A DNA stretch of 64,000 nucleotides from contig OZ005648.1 of assembly GCA_963930645.1 (NCBI GenBank), positions 268,595,830 to 268,659,829 of the forward strand, written 5' to 3'. Source of the DNA: Salticus scenicus. Its lineage: Eukaryota > Arthropoda > Arachnida > Araneae > Salticidae. Position 1 is the first letter of the stretch, and every line of letters begins with the position of its first letter. Under the pieces are notes generated by a model that saw nothing but the letters and a program-made list of their open reading frames with translations, did not search any database and was not told where the DNA came from. This document shows positions 45,986 to 54,381 of this stretch, piece by piece. The position numbers were made by a program, and so were the translations under genes.

Positions 45986-46979
45986 TGAAAATTATTCCTT
46001 AATGTGACATTTTTGGTGCACTTACCTTACTTCATGTACTTACTAAATAGCTACTAAATATGGTGGTGTTATTGCTTATAGGATCAAAATTATTATCTAT
46101 TCAAGGATACGGGTAACAGACAGAAATATTTTTAACTCTTCCACAAGTATATTTTAAGCAATGAAATTCAGAAATACTTTTTTAAATTTTAATCATGAGT
46201 ATTTTTAGGTTAAATTTAGTATATTTTATTGTGCTTGAAAAAAGTTTGTATTCTTTCATCAATTACATGCTCTGCATATATATATATTTTTTTATAATCA
46301 ATAAATGTCTTCTACAGCAAATAAAAAGTTTGAAAAATTACAATTATTTTGACGAGTAAAACAAAAAATTTGCATCATCAATAAAAGTTCTCAGTTCAGG
46401 GTTTTGGAACCCCCCCCCCCCCCCAACCACCAAAGAAAAAAACCCACTGGGTGTTTTTTTTTTTTAGGGAGGGGGGGAGGGACCCACTTAAAAAAAACCA
46501 CTGGGTTTTACATTTTTTTTTTTTTAACCTAATAAAAAATTTTACTTTTTAAAAAATTATTATTATTTTTTTTTTACTTGATAAATTATTATATACATAA
46601 CCTTACCTACAATAACATAGTGCATCACATTAGCAATATATGTACCAGTTTGATATTACGTAATTGTTTTTTCAATTTAATGTAAAAAAAATCAGTTTCA
46701 TTTCAACCATCAATACAATACTCTTAAGAAAAAACTTTATCCTGATCCCTATATCTTCCCCCCTAAGCTATATTCTCTGTATATGGATAGTTCTAAAAAA
46801 TATTGAAAATAAAATTACTTGTAAAATTCTGCATAAGCTTTCTTTCTTGGCTCAGCAACTAAATATCTCCAAGCTAATGCAGATGCAATAGAACCAACTA
46901 CTGCAATTGATAAGTGCAACTTAAGGTGAGAACGAAGTAATCCACGCAGTTGTGGTTTTGGAAGTGTTGTTGAAGACAT
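32569..46979 (-). CDS. COX6C: Cytochrome c oxidase subunit 6C, join(46979..46819, 32644..32569)
   Basis: The gene encodes a small nuclear-encoded subunit of respiratory complex IV in the mitochondrial inner membrane, thought to stabilise or tune the enzyme. The two exons give a continuous 78-residue protein. It begins MSSTTLPKPQLRGLLRSHLK (the family's LPKPxxRGLL start), followed by a single hydrophobic segment at about residues 22-42, then VAEPRKKAYAEFYK and, across the junction, TYDPDEHYQAMKKAGVL. Family members are about 70-80 residues. The donor GTAATT and acceptor TTATACAG are canonical, and the intron falls after the second base of the lysine codon. The ATG follows an acceptor (TTTTTTACAG) by two bases, so a 5' untranslated exon upstream is likely but was not located. 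No disabling change is visible, which makes this the best-supported host gene. Confidence 0.93.
32874..33033 (-). mobile_element. Inverted Penelope 3' fragment, partner of 33465-33625
   Basis: CATTCCTTGAACCAGAAGCTT, a GCTTCTGTTGTTTCCAAAGA block and GAATCCACCAATGATGAG-type sequence form the reverse complement of 33465-33625. Penelope-like elements often carry such inverted terminal pieces beside tandem copies, so this is read as part of the same insertion as the following copies. Confidence 0.75.
33040..33625 (+). pseudogene. Upstream Penelope-like 3' part (GIY-YIG), tandem to the next copy
   Basis: The segment reads KPNPNIYQIIRNEKEPIPP, SGIYKILIRINQ, YYIGMTKRKIKT and TLAKVCLDQNVSV, a GIY-YIG domain nearly identical to 36070-36590. 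Stops interrupt it (for example just after KIKTL). Its position directly upstream of a longer element in the same orientation matches the partial-tandem ('pseudo-LTR') arrangement known for Penelope elements. Confidence 0.82.
33811..36599 (+). pseudogene. Penelope-like element, near full length, RT + GIY-YIG, broken
   Basis: The likely start is the ATG at 33811 (MIHEDLYRKLKRVNKKYVKA), with a stop soon after (33904). An open stretch at 34301-34927 gives the N-terminal core, including TPSTLRPIVNECEGPTYP and the start of RT motif A (VSFDI). A 383-bp element then interrupts it. Motif A resumes as NLFPSIDIQEA at 35317, motif B is GVPMGSPI near 35492, and after a frame change RYVDDIFAI (motif C, catalytic DD) lies at 35590. 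NYLDVKI and YRKPTASK follow, and the endonuclease domain at 36070-36590 has CYIGMTKRKIKT. Stops, frameshifts and a C12-A14/(TA)n insertion near 36015 inactivate it. It is antisense to COX6C, within its intron. Confidence 0.87.
34929..35311. mobile_element. 383-bp MITE, ends CAGGGGTCGATCCAGG, TATAA duplication, inside RT motif A
   Basis: Inverted termini CAGGGGTCGATCCAGG/CCTGGATCGACCCCTG enclose arms with GGGTCCCTTTTTTGTG and a TTTTTGTGAAATTTTTA-type interior. TATAA flanks it at 34924-34928 and 35312-35316. Removing the element with one TATAA restores the reading frame through the RT motif A, which confirms both the boundaries and the 5-bp duplication. Confidence 0.93.
36600..37294. mobile_element. 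695-bp element, ends TAGAGGTCAAGACT/AGTCTTGACCTCTA, CGTAAG duplication
   Basis: Perfect 14-bp inverted termini are flanked by CGTAAG at 36594-36599 and 37295-37300; the join restores the Penelope 3' end as seen in its relatives. Subterminal GTGGCGAGTGGCC words occur near both ends. The interior holds two ~165-bp repeats (about 36790-36890 and 36985-37080) shared with the 25549 and 43830 elements. No transposase is seen. Confidence 0.85.
37301..38490. other. AT-rich intronic sequence, no gene
   Basis: After the last bases of the Penelope 3' flank (GTCTTTGGAAACAACAG), nothing recognisable remains. A T16 run lies near 38067. Confidence 0.5.
38495..38915. mobile_element. Diverged third member of the foldback MITE family of 24293/27919
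   Basis: It shares TCTATGGCGAAATTTGTT, ATTACCTAATTAGTATTTTT, CTAAATGAGTACCCGTTTTC and the inverted right half ending CGCCATAGAATAACATGG with the TTAA family. Its outer ends differ (left GATTTCCCCGTCTCAAG) and no TTAA pair is obvious, so the limits are approximate. Confidence 0.65.
38926..39136. mobile_element. 211-bp MITE, ends CAGGGTGGCTA/TGGCTACCTTG, TAACC duplication
   Basis: Imperfect inverted termini with subterminal AAATTCCCTGAC repeated near both ends are flanked by TAACC at 38921-38925 and 39137-39141. This is the third CAGGG-type element here with a 5-bp duplication beginning TA. Confidence 0.8.
39142..39770. other. AT-rich intronic sequence, no gene
   Basis: No repeat boundary or coding frame could be supported. 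Confidence 0.5.
39915..40081 (+). pseudogene. Possible Tigger/CENP-B-type transposase N-terminal remnant
   Basis: A frame reading VKTAFTPKEENLLVKWVFLN followed by FSKGFSITKENFLFSIGQLV resembles the second helix-turn-helix region of CENP-B/Tigger-type transposases, where an EEExLVxWI helix precedes a G-(F/L)-(P/S)-(V/I)-T-K-E turn. The frame is short, opens from unrelated sequence and ends at TGA 40080. No catalytic domain follows, so at most it is a relic. Confidence 0.35.
40082..40684. other. AT-rich intronic sequence with a T18 run, no gene
   Basis: Nothing beyond low-complexity sequence is visible up to the CAGGGACGTATCCAG terminus. Confidence 0.5.
41580..41702 (+). CDS. Hypothetical 40-residue basic protein
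   Basis: ATG to TAA, starting MNLSGRKINRMRLYNLKHYN and ending APCARKKK. It is strongly basic with many Asn and Tyr residues. I do not recognise it. It lies in the unexplained interior of the 40685-43444 element and could be a chance frame. Its only support is composition and the cluster of similar frames nearby. Confidence 0.2.
   Translation: MNLSGRKINRMRLYNLKHYNNYWSTQSQKSIVAPCARKKK
42024..42359 (-). CDS. Hypothetical 111-residue protein, unidentified
   Basis: The longest frame in the element interior. It contains PRHITSLGLVNTLRSSRMAY and DPGAMLIRIVVAKNLLGGVR, with mixed, protein-like composition. A TATA-like ATATATATATATCTAAATT lies about 160 bases upstream on the same strand. It overlaps a perfect 14-bp hairpin at 42270-42306. 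No domain was recognised. It could be a fragment of an older gene, a captured host or viral sequence, or chance. Confidence 0.3.
   Translation of the reverse strand: MLALDHITRNIRTCVLASTKPRHITSLGLVNTLRSSRMAYCLAWVDVSSTDPGAMLIRIVVAKNLLGGVRIKLSSVYICNQGVFQPGVPYDTEYLQLWMHVISDYRLEIEL
42270..42306. other. Perfect 14-bp hairpin, 9-nt loop
   Basis: CACTAAACCTAGAC and GTCTAGGTTTAGTG pair without mismatch around TTGTAATAT. It is isolated from any element end that I can define. It might be a structured RNA element, a protein-binding palindrome or the relic of a tiny inverted duplication. Confidence 0.7.
42688..43016 (+). pseudogene. Hypothetical protein in two frames, one apparent frameshift
   Basis: From the ATG at 42688 a frame runs 59 codons to TGA 42865, containing LGRQPVFGMLNLNGLNIALK. 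From 42867 another frame continues for about 49 codons to TGA 43014, with RILRAPDTINLHDSLWMAPA. The protein-like composition on both sides of the break suggests one frame split by an indel. A TATA box (GGCTGTATAAAAAAG) lies about 70 bases upstream of the ATG. No family was recognised. Confidence 0.3.
43200..43275. repeat. Short repeat with GGCGCTGTAAGCG, related to 61.8 kb
   Basis: GCGGCGCTGTAAGCG followed by GCATAACCATTTTACTATGCC matches, with differences, the stretch GGCGCTGCAAGCG ... GCATGGCCACTTTGCTATAC at 61808-61860. It is a dispersed repeat piece of about 70 bases with unknown boundaries. Confidence 0.5.
43779..45574 (+). pseudogene. Coding-like exon split by a hAT-like insertion (43779-43829 + 45336-45574)
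   Basis: After an acceptor-like ATATTTTTAG, the frame reads EGQKYGMNDFVIVNYE. It is interrupted by the 43830-45327 element and, with one duplication copy removed, resumes as EEYFPVQIKDLHEKDSKSEN and EYLVTLMTMSRPNG. A TGA at 45437 is followed by RWPDTEDKIWYMADQVIEKI, and the frame ends at TAG 45572. The VxYEEExFPVxI pattern with a later WPxxEDxxWY resembles a small beta-rich domain found near the ends of several arthropod transposon-borne proteins. I infer an old transposon or gene exon. It is a pseudogene because of the insertion and the stop. It lies in the COX6C intron, on the opposite strand. Confidence 0.5.
43830..45327. mobile_element. 1.5 kb hAT-like non-autonomous element, TTATGAGG duplication
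   Basis: Ends TAAAGGGCAAAA/TTTTGCCCTTTA are perfect inverted repeats and the 8-bp duplication TTATGAGG is perfect (43822-43829, 45328-45335). Subterminal GGCGACT/GTGGCCAGTGGCC words lie near both ends. Three ~165-bp internal repeats with TTCTAGAATCTAATAAAG and TTTATGTTATGGATGGAGA are shared with the 25549 and 36600 elements. It has T23 and G13 runs and no coding sequence. Confidence 0.9.
45575..46818. other. AT-rich intronic sequence with (TA)n and C/T runs
   Basis: A (TA)~19 microsatellite occupies 45945-45982. A C17 run near 46411 is followed by AAACCCACTGGGTG and, after T and G runs, a second ACCACTGGGTTTT, giving a loose palindrome. No gene is visible. Confidence 0.5.
46819..46979 (-). 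CDS. COX6C: COX6C coding exon 1 (residues 1-53 and two bases)
   Basis: The exon runs from the ATG at 46979 down to 46819, with GT at 46818-46817. It carries the N-terminal LPKP motif, the membrane helix and the basic RKKAYAEFY segment on the far side of the helix. A splice acceptor ends at 46982, so two exonic bases precede the ATG. Confidence 0.92.
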
Positions 46980-46984
46980 GTCTG

Positions 46985-47616
46985 TAAAAAACAATAAAAA
47001 TTTTAATTGTATACATAACTACACAACTAAGAGAAACACTTGTCCTGTATACAGATTTAAATTTTAATGTAAGTCCCCCCCCCCCCCCCCACACGCACAC
47101 AGTGGATTGAACAATGTTAAAATACAAATATAGACCCAAAAATCAATCTCTAAATAACTGATATTTTGCAGTGAAATAATTTAAAAGAATGTCTAAAAAA
47201 TACAAATATATGGTTATTTCTACAATTACACAAAATTTCATTATATATATATAAGTTCAAAACAACAACTTTCAGAAATAAGATTTTTCGATGAATTTCA
47301 GCAGCTTTATTTGATTGACCATCAAGTGGCACTTAAGGTAACTATGAAAAAATACGAAATAAAAAATATTTTTAATAATGTCCTAATAAAAGTTTAAGGC
47401 ACTTCTGTCGTCAACATTTTGTTTGTTTCTTTATTTTGCAATTTGCGCATGAAATGTGAATATAAAATTAACAACAAAATTAAATTTATAAGTTTTGTAA
47501 CTTTTTTCATCAAAAATTTTGAACAATATTTTACTACTCCTAAAAGTATACATTTTAATCTGTAAAAAGGATTATGTGGTCAAACGCACTCTTTAAGAGA
47601 AAAATAAATGTTAATA
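46985..47616. other. Sequence upstream of the COX6C coding exon; no exon identified
   Basis: A C18-ACACGCACAC run lies at 47075-47100. The segment 47290-47335, less AT-rich (minus-strand PLDGQSNKAAEIHRKIL), hints at an exon but lacks a family match and a clear splice pair. A 5' untranslated COX6C exon would be expected at higher coordinates than 46985. Confidence 0.3.
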
Positions 47617-47624
47617 CTGTTTAC

Positions 47625-48348
47625 CAAGGCGTGAAATTTCCGCTCGCCAGCTCGCCATTGGCGAGTGGAAATTTTACTGTGGCGAGTAAAATTTCGGTCT
47701 AAATGTAAATGGAATTCTTATAGTATAAGGTGCTACAAAAAAAAAAAAAACTCGACTTTGAAACGTAAAATTATGCTAATCTTAAGTAAGGTGACCAGGC
47801 ATCCTCTTTTTAAGAGGACATCTTCTTTTTCAATGCTCTGCCCTCTTAAACGAAAAAAAACATAATAAGACTAAAAAATCCTCTTTTTTATGTTTTTCGT
47901 CCTCTGTCTTCTTTTTCAAATGAAAAGGATTTAGACCTTAATTTCAAAAATTTCGCAAAACTGGGAAGCTCAGTCGGCTGTTGGCGGTATCAAACGGTGA
48001 ACACTAACTTTTTTCTGCGTTAGGTTCGCAAAAGAACAACTTTCTGATAAACTTGCCAAAGTATGGTATGATTTATGTCTATTCAGATTCTTCGAATCGA
48101 AAAAAAAAAAAAAAAAAAAAAAAAAGAAGAAGTATTCCCCATATTTGTACGGTTCTTTGAACCAGAACACGGAATACATTGAAATTGTCATGAAATCAGT
48201 CCGGTTGATACGCGGTGGGTTGACGTGTGTTCTCACTTTTACATAAATAATATTCCTCGTAAAAATAGGTCCACCAGTGAACGAGAGATTCTGTCTGTTA
48301 AGCTGGCATATGTAAGGAAGGCACTGGATTCGTGCATGAATGTACCAC

Positions 48349-48379
<31 letters not shown>

Positions 48380-48774
48380 TTTTTCTATAGCAAAAATTAA
48401 TATTTAATATATATATATCTATATGTATTGTCCAGTGACACCCATGAAAATTAGGGCTTTTTCCTCTCGTATCCGTATATTATTAATTTAAATTAAGGTG
48501 TACTGATTCAAATTCATAATTTGAAATGAAAATGTTTCCACCACTTGTCTAGAGTAGCTTTTGAATCGGTTTTCATAATCATTTTCATTCAATTTTGTGT
48601 CCTCTAAAATGACCTCTTTTACAAAATTGAATGTCTTCTATTTTCTTATAAAATAAAACATATTGTGTAATTTCTGGTCACCTTATACGTAAAAAATAGA
48701 GTAAGTTAATCATATTTTATGGCGAGTAACCTTTTTTTTCAGCGAGTGAAAATAAGTTGAAATTTCGGGCCCTG
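47625..48774. mobile_element. 1.15 kb hAT-like element, CTGTTTAC duplication, with nested insertion
   Basis: The left end CAAGGCGTGAAATTTC and the right end GAAATTTCGGGCCCTG are imperfect inverted repeats, and CTGTTTAC is duplicated perfectly at 47617-47624 and 48775-48782. Subterminal GGCGAGT words occur on both sides. Most of its length is a second element (47789-48683), leaving only about 250 bases of its own. Confidence 0.85.
47789..48683. mobile_element. 895-bp nested element, ends AGGTGACCAG/CTGGTCACCT
   Basis: Inverted termini enclose subterminal CCTCTTTTTAAGAGGACATC and TCCTCTAAAATGACCTCTTT repeats. The flanking octamers CTTAAGTA and TATACGTA match at 5 of 8, consistent with an old 8-bp duplication. 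The interior has two A-run tracts near 48100 and 48350 and no transposase. Confidence 0.72.
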
Positions 48775-48969
48775 CTGTTTACCCCTAAATTATCAATCGG
48801 GAATTTATCTGAATAACTGTGTTCATTAATGACAGAAAATGCATTAAAATTTTTATAGTGAAAATATAGAATTTAGATGATTAAAATAGATGATTTAAAA
48901 AATCATAAATTACTTCTTATTTTTTAAAATATTTAATAAAATAATTAATTTTGATGCAAGGTTTTTTTA

Positions 48970-49240
48970 AAAAGCCCAGCCTGGATGGGTTTTTTGAGTT
49001 TAATTGGGTTTTAATGGGCTTTTTATATTAAAAACATTCATTTTGCCAAATGACTTCAGTACCACATAATAATGTAATTGGAACATAACTGGTCATAAAT
49101 ATTGAACCAGGGTTGGCAAGTTTCTTCCAAGGCGGAAAAAACCGGCTGGAAGAAATAGGTTTCTTCCAAGTGGAAGAAATGGAAGAAACTGTTTTTCTTA
49201 AAAATTTATCTTATAAATTGCAGATTTGTAAGATACAATG
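48970..49240. mobile_element. Fragmentary element ends (GGGTTTT and CAGGGTTGGCAAGTTTC types)
   Basis: GGGTTTTTTGAGTTTAATTG near 48990 and CAGGGTTGGCAAGTTTCTTC at about 49109 are each shaped like one end of a known-style arthropod repeat. The latter is followed by inverted GGAAGAAA/TTTCTTCC words. Related TTGGCAA ends appear at 1151 and 63944. No complete element could be delimited. Confidence 0.4.
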
Positions 49241-49418
49241 GATGCATTTATCTTATAAACAACTTTAAGTAACTTAAACTATACCTATAAAAATGTAATT
49301 ACATATTTAATTAATAATTATGTGATTTTTACTGAAACGATCTTTGGTAAAAATCTTTGAAATGATCTTAGGTATCTGATGATCATGCTCCAAAATATTC
49401 AAAATCCAATAAAAAAAA

Positions 49419-50196
49419 ATCTGGAGTGACTCCACTCGACTTTCCGAACATTGAGTAATTAACAGTTTTGTATATAAAGTAAAGAAAGAGGAGTTGTTAA
49501 ACAAACAAAAGAGAGAAAACCATAATAGAGTGTTTGTATATTTTTCTCCATATATTACACGATGTTTTATTTAACGCTACTGAACTTTGAGCCCATAGAT
49601 CATAATGATAGAGAATTTTTCGTTGTGTCCCTGTAAAAACCTATAAATGCTAGATTCACCAAAATGCTTATATTTAGTGCAACAGCGATTTATAATATTC
49701 ATATAAATTTTCAGCTCAATTGAATAAGGCATTTAGATGCTATCGCACTTTTAAAAATTTCGTCCCATAGGCCATAATGATAAAGAGTTTTTCTTTGTGT
49801 CCCTGTAAAAAAACTGTAAATGCTAAATTCACCAAAATCCATACAGTTGGTGCAACTGTGACCTATAACATGTGTACAAATTTTTTGCTCAGATTAATAA
49901 GGCATTTAGACGCTATCATACTTTGTCCCTGTAAAAAAACTATAAGTTCTAGATTCACCAAAATCTATAGGGTTCGTACTATGGTGACTTACAATATACG
50001 TACCAACTTTTAGCTTATTCGAACAAAGCGTTTAGACACTAGCATGTTCACTCACAGACATACACACACACATACATCATCGTAAAAATAGTGGAAACGG
50101 ACTCAGGGGACCTCGAAACGTATAGAAACATCAAAATCTCCAATTCAGATTTTTGACATGATTACAATACTTTCCTCACTATAGTGTTCGGAAAGT
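49419..50196. mobile_element. HINE/DINE-1-like element copy B (SINE-free)
   Basis: The element has the same 5' block (TCTGGAGTGACTCC), then ACTTTCCGAACA at 49439 and its exact complement TGTTCGGAAAGT at 50185-50196. Between them are diverged central repeats with CCCTGTAAAAAnACTnTAA, a CACACACATACATC stretch, GTGGAAACGGACTCAGGGGA and the 3' hairpin CTTTCCTCACTATAGTG. It provides the undisturbed structure and the empty target (GAGTAATTAACAG) for the SINE in copy A. Confidence 0.68.
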
Positions 50197-50402
50197 AAAA
50201 ATAAATTTCAATTTAAACAGTGTAAAGTTTTATAATTTAAACAATTTTATTTCTTTAACTGGTAATAAATTGTTTGGATTACTTGCTTATACTTTCTGAT
50301 AAAACAGCTTTCATCCTGTTAATTAAAAGAACCAGTATGCAATAATTATTGTATTACAAAATGTCATCAAAAACTTGATTTTCCTTATAGTCATATACAA
50401 TA

Positions 50403-51089
50403 CAGTCAACTTCCTCTAATCCACAGACCTATAATCAGCAAATCCTTCTAATCCGCAATTGATTTTTTAATGTAAAAGAAATTTACATTTCATATTTAAA
50501 AAAAAAAAAAAAATTCACAGCATTTCTCACATTTTTACTTTTTTTAAAAATCAAATTTTTAGCGCTTAATCCTTGTTTTGAAACACTTTTTTTTTTTTTT
50601 TTTTTTTTTTTGGGGGGGGGGGGGGACATTCTTGTATTTATTATCCTGCAATTCAAACAGACTAGCGTTAAGTCAAGACAAAGAATGTCAGGAAAGCATA
50701 TGAAAAATTTAAAACAAACCAACTATTAAATCAATGTTTAACAGAATTAAAAATAATCAGTGATGAATATTTTTTCCATAGGTACTTTCAAAAATATTTC
50801 GTTTAGTATTTTTTGAAAATGTTTGTTTATATTTTATTGGTACCTATTATTTAAACAGGCTTAAATTATTTAATGATTGTAATAGATCAGTTTTATTAAT
50901 ATTGAAGAAATATTTTATTCTAAAATTTATTAGAAATCGTCTTTACATTTTGATGTCTATTTATGAATTAATAATAACTGACTTTGTATTTGCAAAAGAA
51001 AACTAAACAAAGGCAATGATCTCTAATCTGCAAATTCCTATAATCCGCACAACCTCTGGACAAAACTTTTGTGAGTTAGAGGTAGACTG
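50403..51089. mobile_element. 687-bp Tigger/pogo-like MITE, TA duplication
   Basis: The left end is CAGTCAACTTCCTCTAATCC and the right end, read in reverse, CAGTCTACCTCTAACTC. TA flanks it at 50401-50402 and 51090-51091. CTAATCCGCA/CTAATCTGCA words lie subterminally at both sides. These termini are typical of Tigger-type elements of the pogo group. A T31-G14 run fills part of the interior and no transposase remains. Confidence 0.78.
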
Positions 51090-51221
51090 TACAACAAATG
51101 AAAAGATTTTTAGCAGTTTAATACTGCAATTTATTTTTTAATTAAAAATAGATGAATCCAAACTATAGATTTTTTTTTTACTTAAACACTCTCAATATAT
51201 TTGATGATTATATTAAAAGTA

Positions 51222-51417
51222 ATAAAATCTTTTTGTATAAAAATAGAACCGACTCCAAAAAGCAAGTACTATTCAAGCAACTAAAAAAAATTGGCATGAA
51301 ATGAAACTGTAAATTGCGCCTAAAAGTATAAAATAATTTCCATCGTCAAACAACCTATAACACTACAATTAATCATAACTTTTGAAGTCGGCGCAAAATT
51401 TAATAAAATTTAATTAG
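51222..51417. repeat. Left arm of a ~195-bp inverted repeat (partner 60170-60362)
   Basis: TAAAATCTTTTTGTATAAAA, ATAGAACCGACTCCAAAAAG and GAAGTCGGCGCAAAATTTAA recur as reverse complements at 60170-60362 with high similarity. If the 8.2 kb hAT-like insertion between them is removed, the two arms would bound an element of roughly 930 bases, so the hAT-like element probably landed inside an older foldback element. Confidence 0.75.
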
Positions 51418-52069
51418 TTTTTAAAGATTTGTTTTTAGATCGATAGCTAAAAATGCTGTTGTCTCGAATGATCCATTTCCATGTTTCCTTTATTATTTTA
51501 TCACTGTATACAATTGGTCCATTAGTAGCATCTACATAGAACCAGTGTTGTGCAAGTTCACGAAAAAAACGAACTAGTTCAAACTCAAGTTCATCGTGTA
51601 AAAAACGAGTTAGTTCGCGCTCAAACTCATGTCTGAAAAAAATGAACGCGCTCAACTCAAGTTCATTTTTAAAAAGGAGCGAAGTTCATTAAAAGTTCAT
51701 TTTTGAATGTTTTTTTTTTTTTTTTTTTTTTTTCTAAACCGATCTTATCCTCTGTGAACACTTTCATAGGTAATTTACATTAAAAAAAAAATAACAATTA
51801 CCATGAAAATTATTCGTAATTTAATGCTTAATTAAACTTATAAACTTACAACTCTTAATTATAACTTATTAATTTAATTGTAATAAAAATTTATTTACGG
51901 ACACTTCTGAATAGTGGACCCACTTTTTTTGTGTGGTTTTCTATTCTCAAATTTCCAATACGTTTGTGAGAAAACTTATGAGTAAACTTATTTATAGGAG
52001 ACGAATTCCATCATTCAGAGATTTCGTTGTTTTGAAATATATTTTTTACCATGTTTTGATTAACTTCGA

Positions 52070-53145
52070 TTCTTGTTTGTTTGTTTGTCCAAAACAAATC
52101 TTACAATCGATTTTTAACTAACTTCCCGACTAGCTAGACATTTGAAACTTTTAGGATGACTCAGAACACGGTGACAATACATTTTTTTTATCCATTTTAG
52201 TCAACCGTTTCAGGCCCCTACTGCCTGCGGCAGCGTTTATATGATTCGGCAGAAACTTTATTTAAGTAACTTTCCGACGAGCAAGACATATGAAACTTTC
52301 AGAATAGTTCAGAACACGGTGGAAATGCATTTTTTAATACTTTTAGACAACTGTTTCGGGTTCCTGCTGCCTTCGGCAGCATTATCAGTACAAAGCTTGA
52401 AATCAATTTTTAACTAACTTTCCGACTAGTTAGACATTTAAAAATTTCAGGATAGCTCAGAACACGGTGACAATACATTTTTTTAATACTTTTAGTCAAC
52501 TGTTAGAGGTCTCTACTGCCTTCGTCAGCGTTTATATGATTCAACAGAAAATTTATTTAACTAACTTCCCGACTAGCTAGACAGTTGAAACTTTCAGAAC
52601 ACGGTGAAAATGCATTTTTTAAAGTACTTTTAGTCAACGGTTTCGGGGTTCTGCTGCCTTCGGCAGTGTTATCAGTACAAAGTTTGCAATCGATTTTTAA
52701 CTAACTTTCCGACTAGCTAGGCATTTGAAACTTTCAGGATAGCTCAGAACACGGTACAAATATATTTTTTTAAATATTTTTAGCCAATTGTTTCAAGTCC
52801 CTACTGCCTTCAGCAGCGTTTATATGATTCAACAGAAAATTTATTTAGCTAACTTCTCAACTAGCTAGACATTTGAATCTTTCAGAATAGTTCAGAATGC
52901 GGTGAAAATGCATTTAAAAAAATATTTTTAGCCATCTGTTTCAAGTCTCTGCTGCAGCGTTACCAGTACAAAGCTTTCAATCGATTTTTAACTAACTTCC
53001 GGGCTAGTTTTTTCCATTTCCATTTGAAACTTTTATAGTAGCTCAAAACACGATAACAATGAATTTTTTAATACTTTTAGCCAATTGTTGCGGGTTCCCG
53101 CTGCCTTCGGTAGCGTTTATATGATTCAACAGAAAATTTAAAACA
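52070..53145. repeat. ~147-bp tandem array 1, about seven monomers with a conserved hairpin
   Basis: A TTAACTTCGATTCTTGTTTG lead-in is followed by monomers with CTAACTTCCCGACTAGCTAG, GAACACGGTGACAATACA and CTGCCTTCGGCAG. The hairpin word or its variants recur near 52221, 52367, 52516, 52654, 52804, 52951 and 53101. Odd and even monomers differ (AATCGATTTTTAACTAAC versus ATTCAACAGAAAATTTATTT), suggesting a ~295-bp dimer. Frames read across it are repeat-driven. Confidence 0.82.
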
Positions 53146-54290
53146 TGGTATATAAAAAGTTCTTTTTAACTTTTAATTATTTTTTAATAGTGTAATGGTT
53201 TGACTTAATTAGTTTTTATTTAATTGCACCAAAGCCAATGTTGGCTTTTAGTTCTTGGATAAAACACTAGAAAATTTCGCTTGCTATTTAGCTTACTATA
53301 CAGGAATAAGCATGTGTGTCAACTTGTTAATTTGCGTAAAAATTATTTCTAGAACAAATTATCTCAGAGGTCAATCCAGTTTTTAAAAATATCATTTATG
53401 ACTTAAAACTCGTAAAGGTAGTGAAATCTTATTTTCGAAAATTCAGCAAACAGCAATACTTTCTTTAGTATATAAGTTTAATAAAATTAAAAATAGAAAT
53501 CTGAATTTGTATAAATCGTTTTATATATATTATATTTCTGAGTGACGGGATCCCTCATCCCCCTAATGCCCCATTCAATTATTTACATATTCATAAAAAA
53601 AACTAAAGTTGTAAGGAAATTTTAAAATATGCATTTCAAGTTATTTAGAGAACTTGTATCAGTAACTTACTGATCTTAGGCAAAAATTTCGAGTAACTTT
53701 TCCAGACAATCTTTAGCATTCTAAATTTAAATTTCTTCCATTTATTTCTTTTCATTTATTGCGATAATAGAACCATAGAGGATCTGTTAAAAGTTTTATT
53801 TCTATATCCAAGGCAACTCAAAATGCGAAATCATCCTATAAAGGCAACGTGAAGTATAGAACTCTAAACAAAGTTTTGTGTAACATAAAAGTAAGCGAAA
53901 ATAATTATCATTCTCAAGCAATTTCCTTTCACAAAGTAAATTTTGCCAATTTCCTCAATTACATCCAATAAATAAATTAATTAATTAAAATCGCTTGATT
54001 TAGTCTATCATACCACATTCTAAGTAAAATATGTTTTTTTGCTTATAAGAAATACAGATTTATTTTATTTTGTTTGGTGCGGTCTAAATACATGTTAATC
54101 TGTACTTAACTGAAATTTTACCCATAGACGTAATTGATTAATTTTGAATGTCCTTGTGCATACTTAATTTGTCCTACTTCAGTACAAGTTTCCAAATAAC
54201 ATTTTCGTACTAAAAAGAATTAGAATGCATAGTTTAAACTTTTTGCTAATATTTGTTCTTCAGTTATACCGATAATAGACTGTAAGAAGA
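53146..54290. other. AT-rich interior of the hAT-like element, no gene
   Basis: No coding frame or terminal repeat could be supported in this stretch. Confidence 0.5.
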
Positions 54291-54381
54291 CTTGAAGACA
54301 CATATACTTTGGAACAAACAGCTAAAAACCTGTTTGTCGGGTTTAGGGAACCTAAAAACGCGTAAATATATCAAACTCAGT

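Larger units (their letters stand above)
32645..46818 (-). other. COX6C: COX6C intron, 14,174 bp, filled with mobile DNA
   Basis: GT-AG intron, in gene order from high to low coordinates: microsatellites, a hAT-split exon-like fragment, the 40685-43444 element, small CAGGG and foldback elements, the 36600-37294 element, and the Penelope cluster, which is antisense to COX6C. Intron membership of everything in between is an inference from the exon match. Confidence 0.88.

Noticed and set aside
47150..47332. Second COX6C or other coding exon (PLDGQSNKAAEIHRKIL)
   Set aside because: There is no consistent splice pair, no match to the N-terminus of the subunit, and the coding exon already begins with ATG.
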